A DNA stretch of 64,000 nt from NCBI GenBank assembly GCA_018267825.1, contig JAFDXR010000016.1, positions 62,001 to 126,000 of the forward strand, written 5' to 3'. Below, piece by piece: positions 25,812-35,007 of this stretch. The position numbers and the translations under genes were made by a program. Every line of letters starts with the position of its first letter. The first letter of the stretch is position 1. The notes below the pieces were generated by a model. The model had not been told where the DNA came from. It did no database searches and worked only from the letters and a program-made list of their open reading frames with translations. Source of the stretch: Bacteroidota bacterium. GTDB lineage: Bacteria > Bacteroidota > Bacteroidia > B-17B0 > Aurantibacillaceae.

Positions 25812-27167
25812 TTACATCTTAGGTGCACCAGGTCCTCCCGGCATTTTAGGCATGTTGCGCATCAGTTTACTCATGGCGTTTTTATCGCCCATCATGCGCA
25901 TCATTTTACGAGTATCTTCAAACTGTTTCAGGAGTTTGTTTACTTCCTGGATGGATTGACCGCTGCCTTTGGCAATACGCTGGCGGCGTGAACCATTAAT
26001 GAGTTCGGGCTTTGAGCGCTCTGCTGGTGTCATGGAATGTATAATGGCTTCGATGTGTTTGAAGGCATCATCGTTTACATCTATTTCTTTCATGGCTTTC
26101 CCCACACCCGGTATCATACCGACGAGGTCTTTGAGGTTACCCATTTTTTTGATCTGCTGAAGTTGACCGAGGAAGTCGTTGAAATCGAACTGATTTTTGG
26201 CAATCTTTTTAGATAATTTACGGGCTTCTTCTTCATCGAACTGCTCCTGGGCACGCTCTACGAGGGTTACCACGTCGCCCATCCCGAGAATACGGTCGGC
26301 CATACGTTCCGGGTAAAACACATCGAGGGCCTCCATTTTTTCACCGGTACCGATAAATTTGATCGGCTTATTAACCACCGATTTAATGGAAAGAGCGGCA
26401 CCACCACGGGTATCGCCATCGAGTTTGGTGAGGATCACGCCGTCAAAATCGAGTCGGTCGTTAAATGCCTTGGCTGTATTCACGGCATCCTGACCGGTCA
26501 TGCTATCGACTACAAACAGGATCTCGTTCGGCTTGATCCTGGCTTTGAGGTCCGCAATTTCATTCATCATCGCCTCATCTACGGCAAGACGTCCGGCTGT
26601 ATCTATGATAACAACACTGTTCCCGTTTTCTTTAGCCTGTTTAATAGCACGCTCTGCAATTTTAACCGGGTTCTTCTCCTCTTTATCCGAGAAAACCTCG
26701 ATGCCTAATTGCTCACCGAGTACATGTAACTGATCGATAGCCGCCGGGCGGTATACGTCGCACGCTACGAGCAACGGTTTTTTCCCTTTTTTGGTTTTGA
26801 GAAAGTTAGCCAGTTTACCGGAAAAAGTTGTTTTACCGGAACCCTGTAAGCCGCTCATTAAAATAATGGTTGGGTTACCACCCAGGTAGATCTCTTCTTT
26901 TTGGCCACCCATGAGGGTTGTAAGCTCATCGTGGGTTATTTTAATAAGTAATTGCCCTGGAGAAATAGCGGTTAATACGTTTTGACCAAGGGCTTTTTCT
27001 TTGATGGTATCGGTAAATTGTTTAGCGACTTTATAGTTGACGTCGGCATCCAGCAAGGCTTTGCGAACCTCTTTGAGGGTTTCGGCAACGTTGATCTCGG
27101 TGATTTTACCGTGACCTTTTAACACTTTAAATGCGCGATCGAGCTTATCGGATAAATTATCAAACAT
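25812..27167 (-). CDS. ffh: Signal recognition particle protein Ffh
   Basis: The SRP54 GTPase that, with 4.5S RNA, brings nascent membrane proteins to FtsY and the Sec channel. N domain, then G domain with SGLQGSGKTTFSGKL (P loop), DVYRPAAIDQL, DTAGR and TKLDGDTRGG, then the Met-rich M domain with MIPGVGK, RRQRIAKGSG and a Met/Pro/Gly tail. I start at ATG 27167 (451 residues, family length). A longer frame from a GTG at 27188 would begin within the -7 box. Expressed ahead of folD. Confidence 0.97.
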   Translation of the reverse strand: MFDNLSDKLDRAFKVLKGHGKITEINVAETLKEVRKALLDADVNYKVAKQFTDTIKEKALGQNVLTAISPGQLLIKITHDELTTLMGGQKEEIYLGGNPTIILMSGLQGSGKTTFSGKLANFLKTKKGKKPLLVACDVYRPAAIDQLHVLGEQLGIEVFSDKEEKNPVKIAERAIKQAKENGNSVVIIDTAGRLAVDEAMMNEIADLKARIKPNEILFVVDSMTGQDAVNTAKAFNDRLDFDGVILTKLDGDTRGGAALSIKSVVNKPIKFIGTGEKMEALDVFYPERMADRILGMGDVVTLVERAQEQFDEEEARKLSKKIAKNQFDFNDFLGQLQQIKKMGNLKDLVGMIPGVGKAMKEIDVNDDAFKHIEAIIHSMTPAERSKPELINGSRRQRIAKGSGQSIQEVNKLLKQFEDTRKMMRMMGDKNAMSKLMRNMPKMPGGPGAPKM

Positions 27168-27187
27168 GGTATTCTGATTTTGGACCA

Positions 27188-27216
27188 CAAAGATAATAAA
27201 ACCCTTGTAAAATCAA
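27188..27216 (-). promoter_or_regulatory. ffh promoter
   Basis: On the minus strand: TTG (27214-27216), 18 nt, then TATCTTTG (27188-27195). The ffh ATG is 20 nt downstream. Confidence 0.55.
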
Positions 27217-27320
27217 GCATCGGGGCCAAAATTGTCTCTCGGAAACCACAGCTGGCTATCCGCGGTCTAAGCGAGTTTTAACTGGCCGGGGTTAAAAAAA
27301 GCCCATTTTATGTGTATAAA

Positions 27321-27353
27321 TTTGGAAAATAAAAGACAAAAACCGTATATTTG
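27321..27353 (+). promoter_or_regulatory. Strong Bacteroidota promoter of rplS
   Basis: TTTG (27321-27324), a 21-nt spacer and TATATTTG (27346-27353). Transcription would start near 27357, giving a leader of about 70 nt. Confidence 0.75.
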
Positions 27354-27356
27354 CCC

Positions 27357-27399
27357 CTCGCTTTTCAGCCGCTGATTACACAGGGTAATGCATGCCGAG
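27357..27399 (+). ncRNA. Candidate structured leader of rplS mRNA
   Basis: CTCG (27357-27360) can pair with CGAG (27396-27399), enclosing hairpins CAG-CCG-CTG (27366-27374) and ATTAC-ACAGG-GTAAT (27375-27389). Such a branched fold just before an L19 gene could be an autoregulatory ribosomal leader. The stems are short and covariation cannot be tested here. Confidence 0.3.
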
Positions 27400-27426
27400 A
27401 GCTTTAAACTAAAAAAACTATAAGTC

Positions 27427-27792
27427 ATGAGCTTATTATTAGATTTCGTAAAAAAACAATTGGTAGGTGAAGTGAATCACCCTGCATTCAAAGCCGGTGA
27501 TACTGTAACTGTTCACTACAAAATTAAAGAGGGTGATAAAGAACGTATCCAGCAATTTACTGGTGTTGTTATTCAACGTAAAAATGAGCCAACTACAGCT
27601 TCATTTACTGTACGTAAAATCTCTAATGGTGTTGGTGTTGAGCGTATTTTCCCTTTAGCTTCTCCTTTCATTGATAAAATTGAAGTTAACAAAGTGGGTG
27701 TTGTACGTCGTGCCAAATTATATTACATCCGTACACGTACTGGTAAATCAGCACGTATCCGCGAAAAATTAACGACTTCTAAAGAAGCATAA
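27427..27792 (+). CDS. rplS: 50S ribosomal protein L19
   Basis: A 121-residue ribosomal protein at the 30S-50S interface. Family segments: [51 protein letters not shown] and [13 protein letters not shown]. Length is as usual with a small C-terminal extension. It is a single-gene unit: a strong promoter and about 70 nt of leader precede it and a terminator follows. Confidence 0.98.
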   Translation: MSLLLDFVKKQLVGEVNHPAFKAGDTVTVHYKIKEGDKERIQQFTGVVIQRKNEPTTASFTVRKISNGVGVERIFPLASPFIDKIEVNKVGVVRRAKLYYIRTRTGKSARIREKLTTSKEA

Positions 27793-27828
27793 TTCAAGCA
27801 TATAACAGGTTTCCTGTTCATTATACAG

Positions 27829-27864
27829 AAGGGTTTTCCAAACGGGAAACCCTTTCTTTTTTGG
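27829..27864 (+). terminator. Terminator of rplS
   Basis: AAGGGTTTTCC (27829-27839) pairs with GGGAAACCCTT (27844-27854; one G-U pair), followed by TTCTTTTTT. A smaller hairpin, AACAGG-TTT-CCTGTT, lies just before it. Confidence 0.9.
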
Positions 27865-27932
27865 GTTAATGAATAACTGTGAGAATGCAGGAATCTAAGC
27901 CCAAGCTGATTGACTCGGGTTCAAAATCATTA

Positions 27933-29096
27933 CTATTCCTCATCCGGTTCTTTTCCTTCTGTGACACCTGGTCCATCAATTGCCTGGAAAATACGCCAGG
28001 TTGCGTAAACACTGCGATTGAGCCGGTTACTTAACACGACAATCGTGAGCCCGTCGCGGAGACGCCGGTGAAAAGATGTTCTGTAGCCATGCCACCAGCC
28101 ATTGTGAAACACGTCTTTGTCTGTGCCCGTGAAATTTTTCATGCGCCAGCCATAGCCGTAGTTACTGAGTTTTTTCTCTTTGCTGTATGGTGTATATGCG
28201 AGCTCCTGGGTTTCTGCCTTCAATAAAGTATGCTGATACAAGGCTTCACTGAAAAGAAAGAGATCATAAGTGGTTGAGTAGATTCCCTTATCACCATATA
28301 CACCATCAAAACGATCGTTACTCACCGGTTTAAATGATGTGGTGTAACCGGTTGTAACCTCCGGAGTTGAAATCCTGCAGCTGTTATTTACCATGCTGTG
28401 TTTCATGCCGAGCGGTGCAAACAATTCACTTTCCATAAATTGTTTATAGTTCATGCCCGACCGTTTTTCGATAATAAGTGCCAGCAGCATGTAGTTTGTG
28501 TTGCTGTAATTGAAACGGGCACCTGCATTAAAGTATACGTTGGGCTTATGCGCGATCATGAGTTCGAGCACCGATGCATTGCTTAGCATGGCTGTATCAC
28601 CCGGAAGGTATTCGCTGCAGAAATAGGTATAGTTTGGCAAACCGGAACGGTGAGACAAAAGATGTTTCACGGTGATCTCCGGGTATGGAAATCCTTTCAG
28701 GATGTCCGACACTTTTTCGTCTAATGATAATTTCCGTTGTTCATACAGCATCAGGGCTGCTGTTGCGGTAAATACCTTTGAGACGGAAGCCAGCTGAAAC
28801 ATACTGGTGTCGCAAAGCATGCGCCCCTGCTCCTTATTAGCCCATCCGAAACATTTCTGATAAATAATCTCTCCGTTTTTAGAAATCAATACATTGCCAT
28901 TTATCATATTGGCAGTGTAGAGTTTTGTAAAGAGGGTGTCGAGTCTGTAGCGTACGTCTTTATATCTGGAACTGTCGATAAGGCACTTCACACCCGGCTG
29001 AGACGGCTTATCGTAAGGTTGCTTATCCGTTGCTTCGGTTTGACTGCAGTTGGCTGTTAAAATGAACAGGAGGGTAACTATAAAGAGGTGCTTCAT
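27933..29096 (-). CDS. Beta-lactamase-family serine hydrolase, lipoprotein
   Basis: A 387-residue class C beta-lactamase/DD-peptidase-like hydrolase. The signal peptide ends in the lipobox LTANC, so it is predicted to be lipid-anchored. Catalytic motifs: SVSK (nucleophile Ser and Lys of SxxK), YSN (YxN) and HNG in the KTG position. Its start overlaps the stop of mtgA by 4 nt (ATGA), so the two are one operon. This pairing suggests trimming of peptidoglycan peptides or a related ester, but many members are esterases, and the substrate is not fixed by sequence. Confidence 0.88.
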   Translation of the reverse strand: MKHLFIVTLLFILTANCSQTEATDKQPYDKPSQPGVKCLIDSSRYKDVRYRLDTLFTKLYTANMINGNVLISKNGEIIYQKCFGWANKEQGRMLCDTSMFQLASVSKVFTATAALMLYEQRKLSLDEKVSDILKGFPYPEITVKHLLSHRSGLPNYTYFCSEYLPGDTAMLSNASVLELMIAHKPNVYFNAGARFNYSNTNYMLLALIIEKRSGMNYKQFMESELFAPLGMKHSMVNNSCRISTPEVTTGYTTSFKPVSNDRFDGVYGDKGIYSTTYDLFLFSEALYQHTLLKAETQELAYTPYSKEKKLSNYGYGWRMKNFTGTDKDVFHNGWWHGYRTSFHRRLRDGLTIVVLSNRLNRSVYATWRIFQAIDGPGVTEGKEPDEE

Positions 29097-29851
29097 TTAT
29101 TTTTCTTCGGCTTTTTTTTGGAGACAGATGTCGTATCGTCATCATCTTCGTATTTATCGTAATCCAGTTTATTGCCCCAAAAGCTCATTTGCTGTTTGAT
29201 CCAGGCTTTACGTTTATTGATGTAATCGCTGGGCGGGTTTGCCTTATATTTCAGGGGATTGGGCAGAATGGCGGCAATAGCCGAGGCTTCATCTTTGCTA
29301 AGACTTTTGGCAGGTTTATGGAACCAGTACTGGGCAGCAGCTTCTGCTCCATATACGCCATCACCCATTTCAATGCTATTGAGGTACACTTCCATGATCC
29401 GCTCCTTGCTCCAGAAAATCTCTATCAGCAGTGTAAACCAGGCTTCAAGAGCTTTGCGAATATAGCTTCTGCCCTGCCATAAAAACACATTTTTGGCAGT
29501 TTGCTGTGTAATGGTACTACCACCCCGCATACGCCGGCCCGACTCATTTTCTTTCATGGCTTTTTCGATGGCCTTGAAGTCGAAACCGAAATGCTTCAGG
29601 TAGTTCTGATCTTCGCTGCATACAACGGCTAATTGCAACTTTGGTGATATTTCATCAAGCGATACCCAATCGTGCTTCATGGAAAAAGACCGCCCATCTG
29701 CTTTTTGTTCAATGCCGCGGATAAACATAAGCGGTGTGGCAGGCACAGGTACCCAGCGGAAAACAATGACAGAAACAATCGATAAAACAATGAATCCTAC
29801 AAAGGTTTTCCATAGGATTCTCCATATCTTTAATAAAACAGTTTTTAACAT
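29093..29851 (-). CDS. mtgA: Monofunctional peptidoglycan glycosyltransferase MtgA
   Basis: A 252-residue GT51 enzyme that polymerises glycan strands from lipid II at the outer face of the inner membrane. One N-terminal helix (about 10-32), then the family blocks: VVCSEDQNYLKHFGFD (catalytic Glu), RRMRGGSTITQQTAKN, KERIMEVYLNSIEMGDGVYGAEAAAQYWF in outline, and ASAIAAILPNP. No transpeptidase domain. The C-terminal tail is acidic and then Lys-rich (DDDD then KKKPKKNK). First gene of a two-gene unit with the serine hydrolase. Confidence 0.95.
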   Translation of the reverse strand: MLKTVLLKIWRILWKTFVGFIVLSIVSVIVFRWVPVPATPLMFIRGIEQKADGRSFSMKHDWVSLDEISPKLQLAVVCSEDQNYLKHFGFDFKAIEKAMKENESGRRMRGGSTITQQTAKNVFLWQGRSYIRKALEAWFTLLIEIFWSKERIMEVYLNSIEMGDGVYGAEAAAQYWFHKPAKSLSKDEASAIAAILPNPLKYKANPPSDYINKRKAWIKQQMSFWGNKLDYDKYEDDDDTTSVSKKKPKKNK

Positions 29852-29929
29852 GACGCTTATAAATCTATCTTTAAATTTGTAAAGTCATTTAGGTCCTATT
29901 TAAAAATTAACAACATCCGGCTTTTAATA

Positions 29930-30424
29930 ATGAATGCACAAAAATCATATATCCTCCTGGTTATTTTCGTGGCTGGTTTAATCGGTTTGTATTTCTTTAA
30001 TAAATACAGGGTAGCTCCATCGATGAAACTTGACAGCCTGGAGCTGGTAGATGAAACCGGTAAGGAATTCAGGCTTTCAGCAACTGCCGGGAAAAAGCGG
30101 ATCATCAGCTTTTATGCCTCCTGGTGCGGCGATTGCCTCCGGGAGTTTAAGGCGCTGAATACCATCAAGGAAAAGGAATTGGGAGATGTGGATGTAATAG
30201 CCATAACCGATGAACCCATCGAAAAGATGATCTCATTTAAAGAAAAAAAACAATATCCCTTTCAGTTCCTGAAGCTCCGCAAAGCATTCAGCGATATCCA
30301 GATATTTTCAATTCCTGTGGTATATATTGTGAACGAAAAAAACGAAACAGTGTATGAACATGTTGGTTTTGTAGACTGGACGGACCCATCGACCCTCAAT
30401 TACCTGAAGACCTTGCTGCACTAA
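29930..30424 (+). CDS. Membrane-anchored thioredoxin-like protein (TlpA/ResA type)
   Basis: A 164-residue protein with one N-terminal membrane helix (about 7-24) and a thioredoxin fold. The active site is WCGDC in FYASWCGDCLREF; the cis-Pro is in FSIPVVYIV. It would act in the periplasm as a thiol-disulfide reductase. Its 3' end overlaps the convergent ubiX by 4 nt. Confidence 0.88.
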   Translation: MNAQKSYILLVIFVAGLIGLYFFNKYRVAPSMKLDSLELVDETGKEFRLSATAGKKRIISFYASWCGDCLREFKALNTIKEKELGDVDVIAITDEPIEKMISFKEKKQYPFQFLKLRKAFSDIQIFSIPVVYIVNEKNETVYEHVGFVDWTDPSTLNYLKTLLH

Positions 30425-30993
30425 GCTGGGTCGTTCCAGCGATAGGTACTTACTTCCAGTTGACATAAATCGAGCACACGATCTACTACAGTTGCTGCAA
30501 GCTGCTCAAAATTATTGGGATTGCTGTAAAAAGACGGGGATGCCGGGCAGATAATACCGCCGGCTTCGGTCAGTGTTTTCATATTATTTATATGAATCAG
30601 ACTATAAGGTGTGTCGCGAAGGACAAGCACCAGTTTGCGTCGTTCTTTGAGGATCACATCGGCAGCCCGTGTCACGAGGTCATTGCTTATACCGCCAGCA
30701 ATACGAGCCAGGGTGCCCATGCTGCACGGGCATATGATCATGGTATCGTAGCGGGCCGATCCGGAGGCAAAAGGCGCATTAAAATCATGTTTATCGTAAA
30801 AGGTAACCGGGTATTTTGTATAATCTTCGTTCCCGAGTTCATGTTGCCAAACAGTTTTGGCATTATCGCTCATCACTACACCTACCCTGATGTTACTTTC
30901 TTTCAAAGCACAGAGCTTGTCGAGCAATACACGGGCGTATATGCTGCCACTGGCACCGGTAATGGCTACTACTATTTTGCGGGGATCAGACAC
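30421..30993 (-). CDS. ubiX: Flavin prenyltransferase UbiX
   Basis: A 190-residue enzyme that joins dimethylallyl phosphate to FMN to make prenylated FMN for UbiD-type decarboxylases. Motifs: ITGASGSIYARVLLD (flavin phosphate loop), ICPCSMGTLARIAGGISNDLVTRAADV in outline, and LVLRDTPYSLIHINNM. Length equals the family norm. No ubiD lies in the window. It overlaps the upstream barrel gene by 8 nt and is probably translated with it. Confidence 0.95.
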   Translation of the reverse strand: MSDPRKIVVAITGASGSIYARVLLDKLCALKESNIRVGVVMSDNAKTVWQHELGNEDYTKYPVTFYDKHDFNAPFASGSARYDTMIICPCSMGTLARIAGGISNDLVTRAADVILKERRKLVLVLRDTPYSLIHINNMKTLTEAGGIICPASPSFYSNPNNFEQLAATVVDRVLDLCQLEVSTYRWNDPA

Positions 30994-31633
30994 TTTTCTT
31001 TTTTGGTTTGATTTTATAACCGAGGGTTATTTCAAGGATGTTGTTATACAAACCCTTATTGAATTTGCGGGCAATGAAATTATTGTAATAAATCTGCCCG
31101 GGGACCTGGTATGGTCTGATGGTAATGAAAGAATTACTGCTGCGGACATTGGCATAGAATTTTTCGCTGAGTTTATATCCCAATCCCGCTTTTACAGAGT
31201 ATTCCATTTTCCGGAAAGGGCTATAACCCGTAATATTACCGAGTTCTGTTCCTTCGTAATAACTGATCAGGTAACCGGCAGACACACCTATATCGAACAG
31301 GAAACGCTGTTGCTTATAGGTGAATAACAAAGGTACTTCTACGTAATTCAGGTTCAGGTAATAAGCCTTGAGGTCGCCTTTGGCCGGATTGGGATTATGC
31401 TGAGCCCCTTTCTGGATGAACTGAATATAAAGGCTTGGGGCAAACTTCCCGGAAACGGTATACTCTACTCCAACACCTCCCATACCTCCAAGTTTATGAA
31501 AGCCATTATAACTATCGCCATGCACCTGGCATGCGGTAATGCCGGCATTGATCAGAAGATTAAATGTTTTGGGTTCCTGCTGGGCGGCAAGTGTTGCTGC
31601 AGCAAAAGAAAATATAGTGATGAGTTTTTTCAC
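30986..31633 (-). CDS. Outer-membrane beta-barrel (PorT-like family) protein, GTG start
   Basis: A 215-residue barrel protein. The frame is open to an ATG at 31687, but the GTG at 31633 gives a clean signal peptide (KKLITIFSFAAATLAAQ), so I place the start there. Strands such as FNLLINAGITACQ, GGVGVEYTVSGKFAPSLYIQFIQKG in outline, VEVPLLFTYK and ILEITLGYKI fit the PF13568-type barrels often labelled PorT family. I do not claim it is the type IX component PorT. It is co-translated with ubiX. Confidence 0.78.
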   Translation of the reverse strand: MKKLITIFSFAAATLAAQQEPKTFNLLINAGITACQVHGDSYNGFHKLGGMGGVGVEYTVSGKFAPSLYIQFIQKGAQHNPNPAKGDLKAYYLNLNYVEVPLLFTYKQQRFLFDIGVSAGYLISYYEGTELGNITGYSPFRKMEYSVKAGLGYKLSEKFYANVRSSNSFITIRPYQVPGQIYYNNFIARKFNKGLYNNILEITLGYKIKPKKKSV

Positions 31634-31662
31634 AGTAAGGCTATACTGTGTAAAGGTAACAA

Positions 31663-32052
31663 TTATTGCATGAATTGTTTCAACCATTCCCTGGCTTCAG
31701 ATTCCACATTAAAGAACCGGGTGGGTCTTTCAGGCTTGTTAATTTTGAGGTAGAAATTCGCGAGTATCTTCTGGGCAATGGAACTGATCACAAAGGCATC
31801 GGCACTTGAATAGGGATTGTTCTGGTTTTTGGAAAGCGCCTGCAGAAGCTCTACGTTTGTAGTAGCCGAAGGGGGGCAGATAACAAGTACAGGTAGTTTT
31901 TGTCCGCCGATCTCTTTCTCAGCGTGCACAAGGGTTTCGAGATCGTCTATCCCAAATTCCACATCTTTGTTTAACAGTAACAGGTAATATTTATTGTCAA
32001 CAACCTTTACTGTAAACTTGACGCCAGACTCCTTCAAAACTGCATTTTTCAT
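31663..32052 (-). CDS. SpoIIAA/STAS-like small protein (DUF7793-like)
   Basis: A 129-residue soluble protein. Alternating strands and helices, with KYYLLLLNKDVEFG, VLVICPPSATT and the segment AFVISSIAQKILANFYLKINKPERPTRFF in outline, match a Bacteroidota family of SpoIIAA-like/SEC14-like domains. These resemble anti-sigma antagonists in fold, but no partner kinase or sigma gene is adjacent. Role unknown. It lies 29 nt upstream of the barrel-ubiX unit on the same strand. Confidence 0.6.
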   Translation of the reverse strand: MKNAVLKESGVKFTVKVVDNKYYLLLLNKDVEFGIDDLETLVHAEKEIGGQKLPVLVICPPSATTNVELLQALSKNQNNPYSSADAFVISSIAQKILANFYLKINKPERPTRFFNVESEAREWLKQFMQ

Positions 32053-32161
32053 AGATTAAACAGCGTTATCCATAGATAAGTATCTTAAAGTTAATGAAAA
32101 GCCTTTTAAAAAACAAATAAAGAATTTGCCTTCAATCCGGGGTTTAATCCCCCTCTTTTAG

Positions 32162-32169
32162 TACTTTTG
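32162..32169 (+). promoter_or_regulatory. purB -7 box
   Basis: TACTTTTG fits TAnnTTTG and lies 23 nt before the ATG. A hairpin-forming GGGG-TTTAAT-CCCC (32139-32152) sits in the spacer region just upstream and could be an operator. Confidence 0.5.
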
Positions 32170-32192
32170 CCTTTTGTTTTTTTAATCTTTTT

Positions 32193-33548
32193 ATGGAATT
32201 ACAAGCCCTTACAGCGATCTCTCCGGTTGATGGACGATACAGAAAAGCCACCGAAAATCTGGCCCCATATTTTTCTGAATTCGGACTGATCCGTTACCGT
32301 GTTCAGGTCGAGATTGATTACTTTATTGAACTTTCGAAAAGCGGTATCGAACAATTACCAGCTATTTCGGGTGATATGGCCGACAAGCTGAAAGCCGTTT
32401 ACCTGCAATTTTCCCTGGCTGATGCCCGGAAAATAAAGGACACCGAGAAAATAACCAATCACGATGTAAAGGCGGTTGAGTACTTTGTGAAGGAAAAACT
32501 GGAAGCCCTGGGTCTCGCCAAATACCTTGAATTTGTGCACTTCGGGCTTACCTCCCAGGATATCAACAATACCTCTATTCCCCTGTCTCTGAAAGCTGCC
32601 AGCACAGATGTGCTATGGCCTGCATTGAATCATATTATAGCCAAATTATCAGGATTGGCTGTTGAATGGAAAACTATTTCACTCCTGGCCCGCACCCATG
32701 GTCAACCCGCTTCTCCTACCCGCCTTGGCAAGGAAGTCTATGTATTTGTAGAACGCCTGAACAAGCAGCTGGAACAATGGAAACAGGTACCTTTCTCTGC
32801 CAAATTCGGCGGGGCTACAGGGAATTTCAATGCGCATTATGTGGCATACCCGAAACAGGACTGGATCTCTTTCGGGAACCATTTTGTAAACAATACACTT
32901 GGCCTGAGCCGCAGCCAGTTTACCACCCAGATTGAGCATTACGATAATATTGCCGCCTACTGCGATGCGCTTAAACGCATCAATACCATCCTGATTGATC
33001 TTTGCCGCGATGTGTGGACATATATCAGCATGGATTATTTCAAACAAAAACTGAAAGCCGGCGAAATCGGTTCATCGGCCATGCCTCATAAAGTAAACCC
33101 GATCGACTTTGAAAATGCCGAAGGAAATTTAGGAATGGCCAATGCCGGGCTGGAATTTCTGGCGGCCAAATTACCGGTATCGCGCCTGCAAAGGGACCTG
33201 ACCGATAGTACGGTTTTGAGAAACATTGGTGTTCCGCTGAGCCACACCCTCATTGCATTTCAAAGCATTGTAAAAGGGCTTGATAAGCTTATTCTGAATG
33301 AACAGGCCATGCAACAGGACCTGGAAGATAACTGGGCTGTTGTAGCCGAGGCCATACAAACCATTCTACGACGCGAAGGCTATCCGAAGCCTTATGAAGC
33401 TTTGAAAGACCTCACCCGTACCAATACACACATCACCAAAGAATCGATGCATGCCTTTATTGAGAGGCTGACGGTGAGTGATGCCATTAAACAGGAATTA
33501 AAACAGATTACACCACATAATTACGTGGGAGCTAATCCGCAATTCTAA
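32193..33548 (+). CDS. purB: Adenylosuccinate lyase PurB
   Basis: A 451-residue fumarase-superfamily enzyme that releases fumarate from SAICAR and from adenylosuccinate in purine synthesis. Motifs: SPVDGRYR at the start, FVHFGLTSQDINNT, LARTHGQPASPTRLGKE and the lyase signature GSSAMPHKVNPIDFENAE. It heads a three-gene unit with a small membrane protein 3 nt downstream and a glycosyltransferase overlapping that. Confidence 0.97.
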   Translation: MELQALTAISPVDGRYRKATENLAPYFSEFGLIRYRVQVEIDYFIELSKSGIEQLPAISGDMADKLKAVYLQFSLADARKIKDTEKITNHDVKAVEYFVKEKLEALGLAKYLEFVHFGLTSQDINNTSIPLSLKAASTDVLWPALNHIIAKLSGLAVEWKTISLLARTHGQPASPTRLGKEVYVFVERLNKQLEQWKQVPFSAKFGGATGNFNAHYVAYPKQDWISFGNHFVNNTLGLSRSQFTTQIEHYDNIAAYCDALKRINTILIDLCRDVWTYISMDYFKQKLKAGEIGSSAMPHKVNPIDFENAEGNLGMANAGLEFLAAKLPVSRLQRDLTDSTVLRNIGVPLSHTLIAFQSIVKGLDKLILNEQAMQQDLEDNWAVVAEAIQTILRREGYPKPYEALKDLTRTNTHITKESMHAFIERLTVSDAIKQELKQITPHNYVGANPQF

Positions 33549-33551
33549 GGT

Positions 33552-34067
33552 TTGAAAAAGCTGTTTGCATCCCTGTTTATTGCCCTTGGCCTGCTGATAG
33601 TTATAAAGGTCGGGATTCAGTCTGTGATAGGCCTGATTATTGGTGTTTCCACGGTTGCTGTAGGAATTCTGTTGTTCGTATTGAAAACCAAAGCAAGCAA
33701 ATCTTTACATCCATCCTCCAACGAAGCGCTTATTAAGCAGCTAAGAGAAGAAGGTGATCGTATTGAAGTCATACTTGATCAGTGTATGATCAGTGATAAT
33801 ACAACATCCGGAAATATCCGGATTTCAATATCCGGTTTCAGCCTGAATGAGTTCCCCGATGCACCTGGTAAATTATCAGTTGTTAGATACAGATCCAAGT
33901 ACAACGGAAAAGAATATATCTTCACCAGCCCAACAATGCCATTTGACCGCAAACAACTTGTTTATACATTCACCCAGAAAGAAACAACATCTATTTATAT
34001 AGACAAATCAAACCCTTCGCTTTATTATTTCGATCTTAGATTCATGTTTGATCAACCCAGCCTATGA
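33552..34067 (+). CDS. Small membrane protein of unknown function, TTG start
   Basis: A 171-residue protein beginning with TTG 3 nt after the purB stop, with TAAGG directly upstream as a possible ribosome site. Two membrane helices (about 4-20 and 23-44) precede a soluble beta-rich domain (60-171). I do not recognise the family. Its 3' end overlaps the glycosyltransferase start by 4 nt. Confidence 0.7.
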   Translation: MKKLFASLFIALGLLIVIKVGIQSVIGLIIGVSTVAVGILLFVLKTKASKSLHPSSNEALIKQLREEGDRIEVILDQCMISDNTTSGNIRISISGFSLNEFPDAPGKLSVVRYRSKYNGKEYIFTSPTMPFDRKQLVYTFTQKETTSIYIDKSNPSLYYFDLRFMFDQPSL

Positions 34068-34939
34068 AAGTCACAGGATTCACCATTATACGCAATGCCA
34101 TTAAATACGACTATCCGGTTGTGGAAGCCATTACGTCTATATTGCCGCTGTGCGATGAGTTTGTGGTAGCTGTGGGTAACAGTGAGGACGACACCCTGAA
34201 CCTGATCCGGAACATTAACTCTCCGAAAATCCGGATTATCGAAACGGTTTGGAATGATTCTTTGCGCGAAGGCGGACGAGTGCTGGCCGATGAAACCAAT
34301 AAAGCCTATGATGCCATCAGTGCCGATACCGACTGGTGTTTTTATATACAAAGCGATGAAGTGATCCATGAGAAATACCATGGCGCCATTCGTTCAGCGA
34401 TGCAGAAATACAAAGACGATCCGCAGGTAGAAGGTCTTCTGTTTAACTATGTGCATTTTTACGGTTCCTACAGTTACGTTGGAAATTCAAGGCGCTGGTA
34501 CCGCAGGGAGATTCGCATTGTCCGGAAAAACAATAGCATCCGCTCCTATAAAGATGCCCAGGGTTTCCGGAAAACAGACAATAGCAAACTGCATGTAAAA
34601 GCCATAGATGCGGCCGTATTCCATTATGGCTGGGTGAAACCGCCGAAAGCCCAGCAGGCTAAACAGGAGAACTTCCATAAAATGTGGCATGATGACGAAT
34701 GGATGAAGAAAAACGTAGCCGTGGCCGAAGAGTTTGATTATTCCAATATCGACAGCCTCGAAGCCTTTAAGGATACACACCCGGCTGTAATGCAAGCCCG
34801 TGTAGACCGCATGAACTGGCAGTTCAGCTTTGATAAATCACAGATCCGGCTTTCGGCAAAAGATAAGCTGCTGCTGTTCATTGAAAAACAAACCGGCTGG
34901 AAAGTCGGTGAATACAGAAATTACATCCTCCTCAAATAA
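34064..34939 (+). CDS. Family 2 glycosyltransferase-like protein
   Basis: A 291-residue cytoplasmic protein. The N-terminal part (1-110) has the GT-A pattern: VTGFTIIRNAIKYDYP, CDEFVVAVGNSEDDT and CFYIQSDEV (DxD-like). The second part is rich in aromatic residues (HFYGSYSYVGNSRRWYRRE, HYGWVKPP). There is no membrane helix. Such proteins may glycosylate envelope precursors; donor and acceptor are unknown. Followed by a terminator. Confidence 0.8.
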   Translation: MKVTGFTIIRNAIKYDYPVVEAITSILPLCDEFVVAVGNSEDDTLNLIRNINSPKIRIIETVWNDSLREGGRVLADETNKAYDAISADTDWCFYIQSDEVIHEKYHGAIRSAMQKYKDDPQVEGLLFNYVHFYGSYSYVGNSRRWYRREIRIVRKNNSIRSYKDAQGFRKTDNSKLHVKAIDAAVFHYGWVKPPKAQQAKQENFHKMWHDDEWMKKNVAVAEEFDYSNIDSLEAFKDTHPAVMQARVDRMNWQFSFDKSQIRLSAKDKLLLFIEKQTGWKVGEYRNYILLK

Positions 34940-34960
34940 GAAAAGATTATAACACATAAA

Positions 34961-34989
34961 AAAAGCGGGAAGAAATACTTCCCGCTTTT
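34961..34989. terminator. Bidirectional terminator between convergent genes
   Basis: AAAAGCGGGAAG (34961-34972) pairs perfectly with CTTCCCGCTTTT (34978-34989) around AAATA. Both strands end in a T run, so it serves the glycosyltransferase and the minus-strand DUF4468-like gene. Confidence 0.92.
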
Positions 34990-35007
34990 CGTTTTATAAA
35001 GTCTCTG

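Noticed and set aside
31634-31687. Extension of the barrel gene to an ATG at 31687
   Set aside because: It would bury the signal peptide and overlap the upstream gene; GTG 31633 gives a normal start.
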